Below, piece after piece: positions 57,421-64,000 of a stretch of DNA of 64,000 nucleotides. Source of the DNA: Streptomyces antnestii (GTDB taxonomy: Bacteria; Actinomycetota; Actinomycetes; Streptomycetales; Streptomycetaceae). The notes beneath the pieces are model-generated. The model searched no databases, was not told the origin of the DNA, and saw only the letters and a program-made list of their open reading frames with translations. The translations under genes were made by a program, and so were the position numbers. The stretch covers positions 182,619 to 246,618 of the forward strand of contig NZ_RZYA01000012.1 in the NCBI RefSeq assembly GCF_004005495.1, in the 5' to 3' direction. The stretch's first letter is position 1, and every line of letters starts with the position of its first letter.

Positions 57421-57437
57421 TTCCCGCTGAGCGGGAA
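57421..57437. promoter_or_regulatory. 17-bp palindromic operator upstream of hsaE
   Basis: TTCCCGCTGAGCGGGAA, identical to the inner 17 bases of the palindrome upstream of hsaA (47626-47644). It lies 109 bases before the hsaE start. The same site before both ring-degradation operons is strong evidence for one regulator. The gene-free stretch 57313-57621 otherwise contains a pyrimidine-rich tract (about 57540-57605) and the hairpin at 57492. Confidence 0.78.
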
Positions 57438-57491
57438 GGTGCGTCTGCGCCGGCGCGGGCAGCGGGCGAAGGGGGTGGGGGCGTAGGACTT

Positions 57492-57509
57492 GCGCCCCTC
57501 AAGGGGCGC
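57492..57509. terminator. Short GC hairpin between the SDR and hsaE transcription units
   Basis: GCGCCCCT-CA-AGGGGCGC (57492-57509) is a perfect 8-bp stem, followed by GGGAGCTGCGCGACCAGCCC, a sequence I remember as a widespread Streptomyces intergenic repeat. It probably ends the SDR transcript. Confidence 0.6.
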
Positions 57510-57621
57510 TGGGAGCTGCGCGACCAGCCCCCACCGGGCGCGCGCCGACACCCCTGCCTCCCCCCCTCCCTCACGACGCGCCTCCCCTCCCCCTCGCCCG
57601 TCCCCCCGCAACAGGCGAGAG

Positions 57622-58581
57622 TTACTGGCTGCCGTACACCGCTCCCGGGGTCTCCGCGCGGCCGAGGAGTTCCCTCGCCGCCTCCCCCGCCTCCGACGGG
57701 GTCCAGCGCGCCGCCTTGTCGGCGGTCGGGCCGGGGCGCCAGCCCTCCATGACCGTGATGCGTCCGGCCTCCGCCTCGAAGACGCGGCCGGTCACTCCGT
57801 CGCTCGCGGCGGAGCCGAGCCAGACGACCACCGGCGACACGTTCTCCGGGGCCATCGCGTCGAAGCCGTCCTCGGGGGCGGCCATCGTGTCGGCGAAGGT
57901 CTGCTCCGTCATGCGGGTGCGGGCTGCCGGCGCGACCGCGTTCACCTGCACCCCGTAGCGCCCCATCTCCGCCGCGGCGACCAGGGTCAGTCCGACGATG
58001 CCGGCCTTCGCCGCGCTGTAGTTGCCCTGGCCGACGGAGCCGAGCAGGCCCGCGCCGGACGACGTGTTCACCACGCGGGCCACCGGCGTGCGGCCCGCCT
58101 TCGCCTCCGCCCGCCAGTGCGCCGCCGCGTGCTTCAGGGGCAGGAAGTGGCCCTTGAGGTGCACCCGCATGACCGCGTCCCACTCGTCCTCGTCGAGGTT
58201 GACCAGCATCCGGTCGCGCAGGAAGCCCGCGTTGTTGACCAGCGTGTCCAGGCGGCCGAAGGTGTCGAGGGCCGTGGCGACGAGGGACGCCGCGCCGTCC
58301 GAGGTCGCGATGTCCCCGCCGTGGGCGACGGCCTCGCCGCCCAGGGCCCGTATCTCCTCGACCACCTGGGCCGCCGGGCTGTCCGCCGCCGGAACTCCGT
58401 CGAGGCCCACCCCGAGGTCGTTGACCACGACGCGCGCGCCTTCGGCGGCGAAGGCCAGCGCGTGCGCCCGGCCGAGGCCGCGCCCGGCCCCGGTCACGAT
58501 CACGACCCGGCCCGCGCAGAGCCCGCCGCCCTCGCCGCCGCTGCCGTTCCCGCCCGCCGCATTACCCGTACCCTGCGTCAT
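57622..58581 (-). CDS. SDR-family dehydrogenase, steroid C/D-ring type
   Basis: A 319-residue short-chain dehydrogenase. NAD site TGAGRGLGRAHALAFAAEGA, NNAGFLRDRMLVNLDEDEW, catalytic Ser in VVNTSSGAGLLGSVGQGNYSA with Tyr and Lys in NYSAAKAG. The RDRML and long C-terminal tail resemble the (3R)-hydroxyacyl-CoA dehydrogenase SDRs of the multifunctional enzyme type and the mycobacterial Rv3548c type next to echA20; that comparison is from memory. It follows the second SDR by one base and shares its divergent promoter with echA20. Confidence 0.85.
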   Translation of the reverse strand: MTQGTGNAAGGNGSGGEGGGLCAGRVVIVTGAGRGLGRAHALAFAAEGARVVVNDLGVGLDGVPAADSPAAQVVEEIRALGGEAVAHGGDIATSDGAASLVATALDTFGRLDTLVNNAGFLRDRMLVNLDEDEWDAVMRVHLKGHFLPLKHAAAHWRAEAKAGRTPVARVVNTSSGAGLLGSVGQGNYSAAKAGIVGLTLVAAAEMGRYGVQVNAVAPAARTRMTEQTFADTMAAPEDGFDAMAPENVSPVVVWLGSAASDGVTGRVFEAEAGRITVMEGWRPGPTADKAARWTPSEAGEAARELLGRAETPGAVYGSQ

Positions 58582-58582
58582 C

Positions 58583-59338
58583 TCACGCCTCCTTGTTGAC
58601 AGTTGCGGCGTCCAGGAACGCCGGTCGTTCCCCGCCTCCGTGCACGAGCAGATTCGCCCCGGTGATGTACGACGCCGCGTCCGAGGCGAGGAACACCGCC
58701 GCCTCCCCGATCTCCGAGGGCTCGGCGAGACGGCCGAGCGGCACGGTGCGGCCCACGGCCGCCACGCCCTCGTCGTCGCCGTAGTGCAGGGCGGACAGCT
58801 CGGTGCGGACCATGCCGAGGACCAGCGTGTTCACCCGGATGTCGGGCGCCCACTCCACCGCCATCGAACGGGCCAGGTTCTCCAGACCCGCCTTGGCCGC
58901 CCCGTACGCCGCCGTGCCCGGGGACGGCCGCGTCCCGCTCACGCTGCCGATCATCACGATCGATCCGCGGGTGCGCCGCAACTGCTCGCGGGCGGCCAGC
59001 GAAGCGGTCATCGGCGCGGTGAGATTGAGCTCGACCACGCGCGCGTGCCGCTCGGCGTCGGACTCGCCGAGCATCCGGTAGGGCGTGCCCCCCGCGTTGT
59101 TCACCAGCACGTCAAGGCGGTCGAGCCCCTCGAAGAGGCTCCGTACGGCCGGGCCGTCCCGCAGGTCGACCGGTATGAACTCACAGCCAGGCAGGGGCTC
59201 TTCGGGTGGTCTGCGGGCGCAGACCACCACCTCCGCGCCGGCCCGCACGAACGCCGCGGCGATCCCCGCGCCCACTCCCCGGGTGCCCCCGGTGACGACG
59301 GCGACCTTCCCTCTCAGGCTCTTGCCGCTCAGATCCAT
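58583..59338 (-). CDS. SDR-family oxidoreductase
   Basis: A 251-residue classical SDR. TGGTRGVGAGIAAAFVRAGA binds NAD(P); NNAGGTPYRML; catalytic Ser in IVMIGSVSGTRPS and Tyr/Lys in YGAAKAGLENLARS; C-terminal ASYITGANLLVHGGGE. ATG 59338 (MDLSGKSLRGKVAVVTGG) is used; the frame is open further upstream into the operator. The order of two SDRs divergent from echA20-ipdAB-ipdC matches the mycobacterial Rv3548c-Rv3549c arrangement as I recall it, so a C/D-ring dehydrogenase is likely. Confidence 0.85.
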   Translation of the reverse strand: MDLSGKSLRGKVAVVTGGTRGVGAGIAAAFVRAGAEVVVCARRPPEEPLPGCEFIPVDLRDGPAVRSLFEGLDRLDVLVNNAGGTPYRMLGESDAERHARVVELNLTAPMTASLAAREQLRRTRGSIVMIGSVSGTRPSPGTAAYGAAKAGLENLARSMAVEWAPDIRVNTLVLGMVRTELSALHYGDDEGVAAVGRTVPLGRLAEPSEIGEAAVFLASDAASYITGANLLVHGGGERPAFLDAATVNKEA

Positions 59339-59370
59339 CCCCGGTCCATTCCGCTCGTCCGCATCGCCTG

Positions 59371-59408
59371 CTACCTTCCTACCAAACAAACGTTAGGTGG
59401 AAAGGTAG
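59371..59408. promoter_or_regulatory. 38-bp nested dyad in the SDR/echA20 divergent promoter
   Basis: The outer arms CTACCTT (59371-59377) and AAGGTAG (59402-59408) and the inner arms ACCAAAC (59381-59387) and GTTAGGT (59392-59398) share one axis at 59389.5; 14 of 19 positions are symmetric. It ends 9 bases before the echA20 ATG and 32 bases from the SDR start, where a bound repressor would block both. The form is TetR-like. It differs from the AnCAAG-type KstR2 site I remember and from the palindromes at 47626 and 57421. Confidence 0.72.
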
Positions 59409-59417
59409 CTGAACGCC

Positions 59418-60197
59418 ATGGGTGTCTCCACCTCCTCACCCGAAAAGGGGATCGCCGTCGTCACGGTGGACTTCCCTCCGGTCAACGCACTGCCGGTGCA
59501 GGGCTGGTACGACCTGGCCGACGCGCTGCGCGCCGCCGGCCGCGACCCCGACGTGCGCTGCGTCGTGCTCGCCGCCGCGGGCCGGGGGTTCAACGCGGGC
59601 GTCGACATCAAGGAGATGCAGCGCGACACCGCGTCCGGCGGCCACGGCGCCCTCATCGGCGCGAACCGCGGCTGCTACGAGGCCTTCGCGGCCGTGTACG
59701 AGTGCGAGGTCCCGGTCGTCGCCGCGGTGAACGGCTTCTGTCTGGGCGGCGGTATCGGCCTCGTCGGGAACGCGGACGCGATCGTCGCCTCGGACGACGC
59801 CACGTTCGGGCTCCCGGAGCTCGACCGCGGCGCGCTCGGCGCCGCGACGCATCTCGCCCGGCTCGTGCCGCAGCACATGATGCGGGCCCTGTACTACACC
59901 TCGCGCACGGCGACGGCACAGGAGCTGCACGCGCACGGCTCGGTCTGGAAGGTCGTGCCGCGCGAGGAACTGGCCGCCGCGGCCCTCGGTCTCGCCCGCG
60001 AGATCGCGCGCAAGGACGGCTATCTGATCCGTCTGGCCAAGGCCGCGATCAACGGCATCGACCCCGTCGACGTGCGCCGCAGTTACCGCTTCGAGCAGGG
60101 CTTCACCTTCGAGGCGAACCTCAGCGGCGTGGCCGACCGCGTACGCGACACCTTCGGCGGCGACAGCGCCACCGCCCCACGGGAGGACTCCAAGTGA
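59418..60197 (+). CDS. echA20: Enoyl-CoA hydratase-family ring hydrolase (EchA20-like)
   Basis: A 259-residue crotonase-fold protein. The oxyanion-hole segments are LAAAGRGFNAGVDIKEMQ and NGFCLGGGIGLVGNADAIVA, with acidic residues in FGLPELDRGALGAATHLAR. In mycobacteria EchA20 opens the last but one steroid ring (ring D of the HIEC-CoA intermediate). The assignment relies on the following ipdAB and ipdC; other crotonases would look similar. ATG 59418 lies just after the operator, so the leader is very short. Its end overlaps ipdAB by 4 bases. Confidence 0.85.
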   Translation: MGVSTSSPEKGIAVVTVDFPPVNALPVQGWYDLADALRAAGRDPDVRCVVLAAAGRGFNAGVDIKEMQRDTASGGHGALIGANRGCYEAFAAVYECEVPVVAAVNGFCLGGGIGLVGNADAIVASDDATFGLPELDRGALGAATHLARLVPQHMMRALYYTSRTATAQELHAHGSVWKVVPREELAAAALGLAREIARKDGYLIRLAKAAINGIDPVDVRRSYRFEQGFTFEANLSGVADRVRDTFGGDSATAPREDSK

Positions 60198-61831
60198 CCG
60201 ACAAGACCATGACGCCCGAGGAGGTCGTCGGCCGCCTGCGCAGCGGCATGACGATCGGCATCGGCGGCTGGGGCTCGCGCCGCAAGCCGATGGCCCTCGT
60301 ACGGGCGCTGCTGCGCAGTGACGTCACCGACCTCACCGTCGTCTCGTACGGCGGCCCGGACGTCGGTCTGCTCGCCGCCGCCGGGAAGATCCGCAAGCTG
60401 GTCACGGCGTTCGTGACGCTCGACTCGATCCCGCTCGAACCGCACTTCCGCGAAGCCCGCCAGCGCGGCGCGTTCGAGCTGACGGAGGTCGACGAGGCGA
60501 TGTTCATGTGGGGCCTGCACGCCGCGGCGAACCGGCTCCCCTTCGTCCCGGTGCGGGCCGGCATCGGCTCGGACGTCATGCGCGTCAACCCCGCCCTGAA
60601 GACGGTCAGTTCGCCGTACGCGGACGGGGAGACGTTCGTCGCGATGCCCGCCCTGCGCCTGGACGCGGCCCTTGTCCACATGAACCGCGCGGACCGGCAG
60701 GGCAACGGCCAGTACCTGGGCCCCGACCCGTACTTCGACGACCTGTTCTGCGAGGCGGCCGACGAGGCCTACATGTCGTGCGAGCAGCTCGTGGAGGGAT
60801 TCGGCGACGCTGCCCCGCAGACCCTCCTCGTCAAGCGGCACGCGGTCACCGGCGTCGTCGAGACGCCGAACGGCGCGCACTTCACGTCGTGCGTCCCCGA
60901 CTACGACCGGGACGAGGCCTTCCAGAAGCTGTACGCGACCACGCCCTGGCCCGACTTCTCGACGCGTTTCCTGCCCGCGCAGGGCGACGAGAAGAGCTAC
61001 CAGGAAGCGGTCCGTACGTGGCGCGACGAGCAGGCCACGGCCGCTGCCGCCCCGGCCGCCAAGGCAGCGGCGCCGGCCGCCCCCGCCGCCGCCGGACCCA
61101 CCCGAGCCGAGTACTGCGTGGTCGCCTGCGCCGACGCGTGGCGCGACAGCGGTGAGATCCTGGCGAGCCCGATGGGGATGGTCCCGTCCGTCGGCGCCCG
61201 CCTCGCCAAGCGCACCTTCTCGCCCGACCTCGTCCTCACCGACGGCGAGGCGATGACCGTCCGCCTGGACGGCGAGGCCGAGGGCTGGCTGCCCTACCGC
61301 CAGCACCTCACCCTGGTCACCAGCGGCAAGCGCCACGTCATGATGGGCGCGAGCCAGATCGACCGGCACGGCAACCAGAACATCTCGTGCATCGGCGACT
61401 GGGACCGCCCCGCCCGTCAGCTCCTCGGCGTGCGCGGCGCTCCCGTCAACACCCTGAACAACCCGGTGAGTTACTGGGTCCCCAAGCACTCCGCGCGCGT
61501 GTTCGTCGAGAAGGTCGACATGATCAGCGGGGTCGGCTACGACAGCGCCGCCGCGGCCGGACCCTCGGCGACGCGCTACCACCGCATCCCGCGCGTCGTG
61601 TCGAACCTCGGCGTCTTCGACTTCGAGACCCCGGACCGCTCGATGCGGCTCGTGTCGGTGCACCCCGGGGTCACCGTCGACGAGGTCCGCGCGGCCACGG
61701 GCTTCGATCTTGTCCTGCCCGACGGGGGTGAGGTGCCGTTCACGCGCGAGCCCACACCCGACGAGCTGCGCCTGATCCGTGAGGTCATCGACCCGAAGGG
61801 CCTGCGCGAGCGCGAGGTCAGGCCCGTATGA
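60194..61831 (+). CDS. ipdAB: Fused IpdA-IpdB ring-cleaving CoA hydrolase (COCHEA-CoA hydrolase)
   Basis: A 545-residue protein joining two class I CoA-transferase-like subunits. The IpdA-like half (1 to about 275; GMTIGIGGWGSRRKPMALVR, VSYGGPDVGLLAAAGKIRK, DEAMFMWGLHAAANRLPF) is linked by an Ala/Pro-rich stretch (about 279-300) to the IpdB-like half (from about 302; EYCVVACADAWRDSGEILAS, VGARLAKRTFSPDLVLTDGE, DRHGNQNISCIGDWDRP). Mycobacterial IpdA and IpdB are separate and hydrolyse the last steroid ring; Glu101 in VDEAMF may be the equivalent of its catalytic Glu105. GTG 60194 overlaps the echA20 stop. Confidence 0.88.
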   Translation: MTDKTMTPEEVVGRLRSGMTIGIGGWGSRRKPMALVRALLRSDVTDLTVVSYGGPDVGLLAAAGKIRKLVTAFVTLDSIPLEPHFREARQRGAFELTEVDEAMFMWGLHAAANRLPFVPVRAGIGSDVMRVNPALKTVSSPYADGETFVAMPALRLDAALVHMNRADRQGNGQYLGPDPYFDDLFCEAADEAYMSCEQLVEGFGDAAPQTLLVKRHAVTGVVETPNGAHFTSCVPDYDRDEAFQKLYATTPWPDFSTRFLPAQGDEKSYQEAVRTWRDEQATAAAAPAAKAAAPAAPAAAGPTRAEYCVVACADAWRDSGEILASPMGMVPSVGARLAKRTFSPDLVLTDGEAMTVRLDGEAEGWLPYRQHLTLVTSGKRHVMMGASQIDRHGNQNISCIGDWDRPARQLLGVRGAPVNTLNNPVSYWVPKHSARVFVEKVDMISGVGYDSAAAAGPSATRYHRIPRVVSNLGVFDFETPDRSMRLVSVHPGVTVDEVRAATGFDLVLPDGGEVPFTREPTPDELRLIREVIDPKGLREREVRPV

Positions 61832-62892
61832 GCGACGCGCTTGTCGAGACGGCGTTCACCAAGCTGGTCGGGGTGCGGCACCCGCTCGTGCAGACCGGCA
61901 TGGGCTGGGTGGCGGGGCCGCGCCTCGTGTCGGCGTCCGCGAACGCCGGGGCGCTCGGCATCCTCGCCTCCGCCACCATGACCCTCGACCAGCTCAGGTC
62001 GGCGGTGCGCGAGGTCAAGTCCCGTACGGACGAACCCTTCGGGGTCAATCTGCGCGCGGACGCGGGGGACGCGCGGGACCGGGTGCGCGTGATCATCGAC
62101 GAGGGCGTGAAGGTCGCGTCGTTCGCGCTCGCGCCGTCCCGTGACCTGATCGCCGAGCTGAAGGACGCGGGCGTCGTCGTCATCCCGTCGATCGGTGCAC
62201 GGCGGCACGCGGAGAAGGTCGCCGCGTGGGGCGCGGACGCCGTCATCGTGCAGGGCGGCGAGGGCGGCGGGCACACGGGTGACGTCGCGACGACGGTGCT
62301 GCTTCCGCAGGTCGTCGACGCGGTGGACATCCCGGTGATCGGCGCGGGCGGCTTCCACGACGGGCGCGGCCTGGTCGCCGCGCTCGCCTACGGAGCGGCC
62401 GGCATCGCGATGGGCACACGCTTCCTGCTCACATCGGACTCGACGGTTCCGGACGCGGTGAAGGCGCGCTATCTGGCGGCGACGGTCAAGGACGTCACCG
62501 TGACGACCGCCGTCGACGGCCTGCCGCACCGCATGCTCCGTTCGGATCTCGTCGACACGCTGGAGAAGTCGGGCCGTACGCGCGCGCTCGCGCAGGCGGT
62601 CAAGCGCGCGGCGGGGTTCCGCAAGCTGTCGGGCCTGACCTGGTCCCAGATGATCCGCGACGGCCTCGCCATGAAGCACGGCAAGGAACTGTCGTGGAGC
62701 CAGATCCTGCTCGCCGCGAACACGCCCATGCTCCTCAAGGCCTCCATGGTCGAGGGCCGCACCGACCTCGGCGTCATGGCGTCGGGCCAGGTCGCGGGGG
62801 TGATCGACGACCTCCCGAGCTGCGAGGAACTCGTCACCCGCGTGATGACCGAGGCCCGGCACGTGCTCGGCACCCTGCCAACCCCAGGGTGA
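61828..62892 (+). CDS. ipdC: Nitronate monooxygenase-like flavoprotein (IpdC)
   Basis: A 354-residue FMN TIM-barrel protein of the nitronate monooxygenase/2-nitropropane dioxygenase family. GVRHPLVQTGMGWVAGPRLVS and GGEGGGHTGDVATTVLLPQV, then IGAGGFHDGRGLVAALAYGA, are the flavin-binding parts. In steroid-degrading actinobacteria IpdC (Rv3553 type) acts on the C-ring intermediate as a reductase or dehydrogenase; its place after ipdAB supports that. ATG 61828 overlaps the ipdAB stop by 4 bases. Confidence 0.88.
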   Translation: MSDALVETAFTKLVGVRHPLVQTGMGWVAGPRLVSASANAGALGILASATMTLDQLRSAVREVKSRTDEPFGVNLRADAGDARDRVRVIIDEGVKVASFALAPSRDLIAELKDAGVVVIPSIGARRHAEKVAAWGADAVIVQGGEGGGHTGDVATTVLLPQVVDAVDIPVIGAGGFHDGRGLVAALAYGAAGIAMGTRFLLTSDSTVPDAVKARYLAATVKDVTVTTAVDGLPHRMLRSDLVDTLEKSGRTRALAQAVKRAAGFRKLSGLTWSQMIRDGLAMKHGKELSWSQILLAANTPMLLKASMVEGRTDLGVMASGQVAGVIDDLPSCEELVTRVMTEARHVLGTLPTPG

Positions 62893-62919
62893 TCCCGCTT
62901 CCCGCAAGGGAGTTCAGCG

Positions 62920-63831
62920 ATGCCACGCACCCTCTCGAGACGGTCCCTGGTCGGTGCCGCCCTCACCCTGGCGGCCACGGCCGTCGCGCCGGCCGCCTCC
63001 GCGGCCGGCCGGCGGCACCCCGACGAGGACACCCCGATCCGCCACATCCCCCTCCAGGGCGCGGTCAACGTCCGTGACGTCGGCGGCTACCGGGCCCATC
63101 GCGACCGCACCGTCCGGCACGGGCTCGTCTACCGGTCCGACGCCCTGAGCAAGCTCACCGACGCGGACGTCACCACGCTCGCCGGGCTCGGCCTGCGCCA
63201 GGTGGTCGACTACCGGGTGCCGGTGGAGCTCCAGTACGACGGCCAGGACCGCCTCCCGGCCGGGCTCACCGCCATATCCCGCCCGGTCGCCGACAACGGT
63301 CTGTACGCGCAGATGATGGCGGCGATCGGCTCCAAGGACCCGGCGAAACAGGAGGAGTTGCTGGGCGGCGGGCGGGCCGCCGCGTTCATGCGGAGCGTGT
63401 ACACGCAGTTCGTGTCGGACGCGGACAACCGCACGCGGTTCGCGGACACGCTGCGCGACACCGCGTACGGCCCGGGCGCGCGGGGCGCGCTCCTGTACCA
63501 CTGCACGTCCGGAAAGGACCGCACGGGCTGGACGACATACGTCCTGCTGCGTCTGCTCGGCGTCGGTGAACAGAGCGCCGTGGCCGACTACTTGGCGTCG
63601 AACACGTTCCGCGCCGCGTACGACGCGACGGTGCGGGACCGGCTGAAGCAGTCCGGGATGATGGTGAACCCGGACCTGCTGATCCCGCTCCAGGAGGTCC
63701 GCACGGAGTATCTGTCGACCGCGCTCGACCAGGTCCGCACGGACTACGGGAGCCTCGGCCGGTACGTGTCCGAGGGCCTCGGCCTCGACCGGCACACGCT
63801 CGGGGCGCTGCGGGACCGGCTGCTCGACTGA
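62920..63831 (+). CDS. Exported tyrosine-protein phosphatase, IphP type
   Basis: A 303-residue phosphatase. MPRTLSRRSLVGAALTLAAT, ending ASAA, is an export signal with twin arginines (RRSLVG), so probably Tat. The active-site loop HCTSGKDRTG has nucleophile Cys195 and Arg201; VNVRDVGGYRA and LVYRSDALSKLTDAD are the typical upstream motifs of the IphP/SidP family, which remove phosphate from tyrosine or phosphoinositides. It follows ipdC by 27 bases but has no link to steroid metabolism. Confidence 0.92.
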   Translation: MPRTLSRRSLVGAALTLAATAVAPAASAAGRRHPDEDTPIRHIPLQGAVNVRDVGGYRAHRDRTVRHGLVYRSDALSKLTDADVTTLAGLGLRQVVDYRVPVELQYDGQDRLPAGLTAISRPVADNGLYAQMMAAIGSKDPAKQEELLGGGRAAAFMRSVYTQFVSDADNRTRFADTLRDTAYGPGARGALLYHCTSGKDRTGWTTYVLLRLLGVGEQSAVADYLASNTFRAAYDATVRDRLKQSGMMVNPDLLIPLQEVRTEYLSTALDQVRTDYGSLGRYVSEGLGLDRHTLGALRDRLLD

Positions 63832-63846
63832 CCCGGCCGGGAAAAG

Positions 63847-63895
63847 GGGTGGGGCGGTGGGAAGACGCTGTGTGCGTCTTCCCACCGCCCCACCC
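63847..63895. terminator. 22-bp perfect terminator hairpin
   Basis: The arms 63847-63868 and 63874-63895 are fully complementary around the loop TGTGT; the inner arm is GTGGGGCGGTGGGAAGACGC. It stands between the phosphatase stop and the converging gene end at 63924 and should serve both strands. Confidence 0.93.
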
Positions 63896-63923
63896 GCATG
63901 CTCACGGACACCCGGCGGCGTGC

Positions 63924-64000
63924 CTACGCGGCGGCGCCGCGCCCGGCGTCACGGGGGCCCCGGCGTGCCCGGCCGCCGCGCCCGCGCGGCCTGGCCCGCT
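63924..64000 (-). CDS. C-terminal tail of an Arg/Gly-rich protein, partial
   Basis: Upstream (minus strand) of a TAG at 63926-63924 the frame reads RARPRGRGGRARRGPRDAGR and ends GAAA. Such Arg/Gly tails are common at the C-terminus of DEAD-box RNA helicases and other RNA-binding proteins of actinobacteria. Only 25 codons are inside the window, so identity is open. The terminator at 63847 just past the stop supports a real gene end. Confidence 0.45.
   Translation of the reverse strand, partial: RARPRGRGGRARRGPRDAGRGAAA

Noticed and set aside
57237..57752. Small coding region in the hsaE-SDR gap
   Set aside because: Candidate frames are low-complexity Pro/Arg/Ser with no ribosome site, and the stretch contains the operator and a terminator.

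Overview
The window is 64 kb of high-GC actinobacterial chromosome and is almost certainly from a Streptomyces. Third codon positions are overwhelmingly G or C, genes are dense, GTG starts and 1-8 base start/stop overlaps are common, and the order coaE / rpsA / polA / branched-chain amino acid transporter / ANTAR regulator / pyk is the conserved core order I know from that genus. No rRNA, CRISPR array, prophage or full insertion sequence is visible.

Layout. 1-18.5 kb holds housekeeping genes: coaE (partial), a PAC2 protein, a Tat-exported FAD amine oxidase, rpsA with a clear promoter, a methyltransferase with no ordinary start codon, hrpB, DUF3068, a transglycosylase, DUF4184, polA, an FdhF/YdeP molybdoenzyme and a PaaI thioesterase. 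18.5-25 kb is a livKHMGF operon, with a strong hairpin between the binding protein and the permeases and a large terminator at the end. At 25.6-26.7 kb an ANTAR regulator is followed by an atypical 73-nt tRNA with a CAA anticodon, bracketed by two near-identical 15-bp palindromes, with its own terminator and a helix-turn-helix/LAGLIDADG protein next door. 26.7-42.4 kb carries pyk, a SIMPL protein, a Tat-exported 5'-nucleotidase, a siderophore-type decarboxylase/N-hydroxylase pair, pepN, chorismate mutase, an AraC regulator divergent from a GH35 beta-galactosidase, a metallopeptidase-like protein and an ankyrin/HEAT protein.

42.4-62.9 kb is a steroid (sterol/bile-acid type) catabolic island. 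hsaA-hsaD-hsaC-hsaB-kstD form one minus-strand operon; hsaE-hsaG-hsaF-kshA-small Cys protein-kshB form another; two SDRs face echA20-ipdAB-ipdC across a divergent promoter. KstD and KshAB open ring B, HsaAB hydroxylates and HsaC cleaves ring A, HsaD hydrolyses the product, HsaE/F/G take the C5 dienoate to pyruvate and propionyl-CoA or acetyl-CoA, and EchA20/IpdAB/IpdC process the remaining C and D rings. An IclR regulator sits in the middle. The same palindrome, TTCCCGCTGAGCGGGAA, lies upstream of both hsaA and hsaE, while a different 38-bp dyad lies between the SDRs and echA20, suggesting two regulatory branches. IpdA and IpdB are fused into one protein. A 220-bp MITE-like element supplies the stop codon of a gene in the island. 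The window ends with an exported tyrosine phosphatase and the tail of an Arg/Gly-rich protein.

A window-wide pattern is short tandem repeats (7-25 bp units) sitting on or just after stop codons. In two cases the repeat unit is one arm of a terminator hairpin. Coordinates and starts were worked out by eye; family names rest on motif recognition without database searches.
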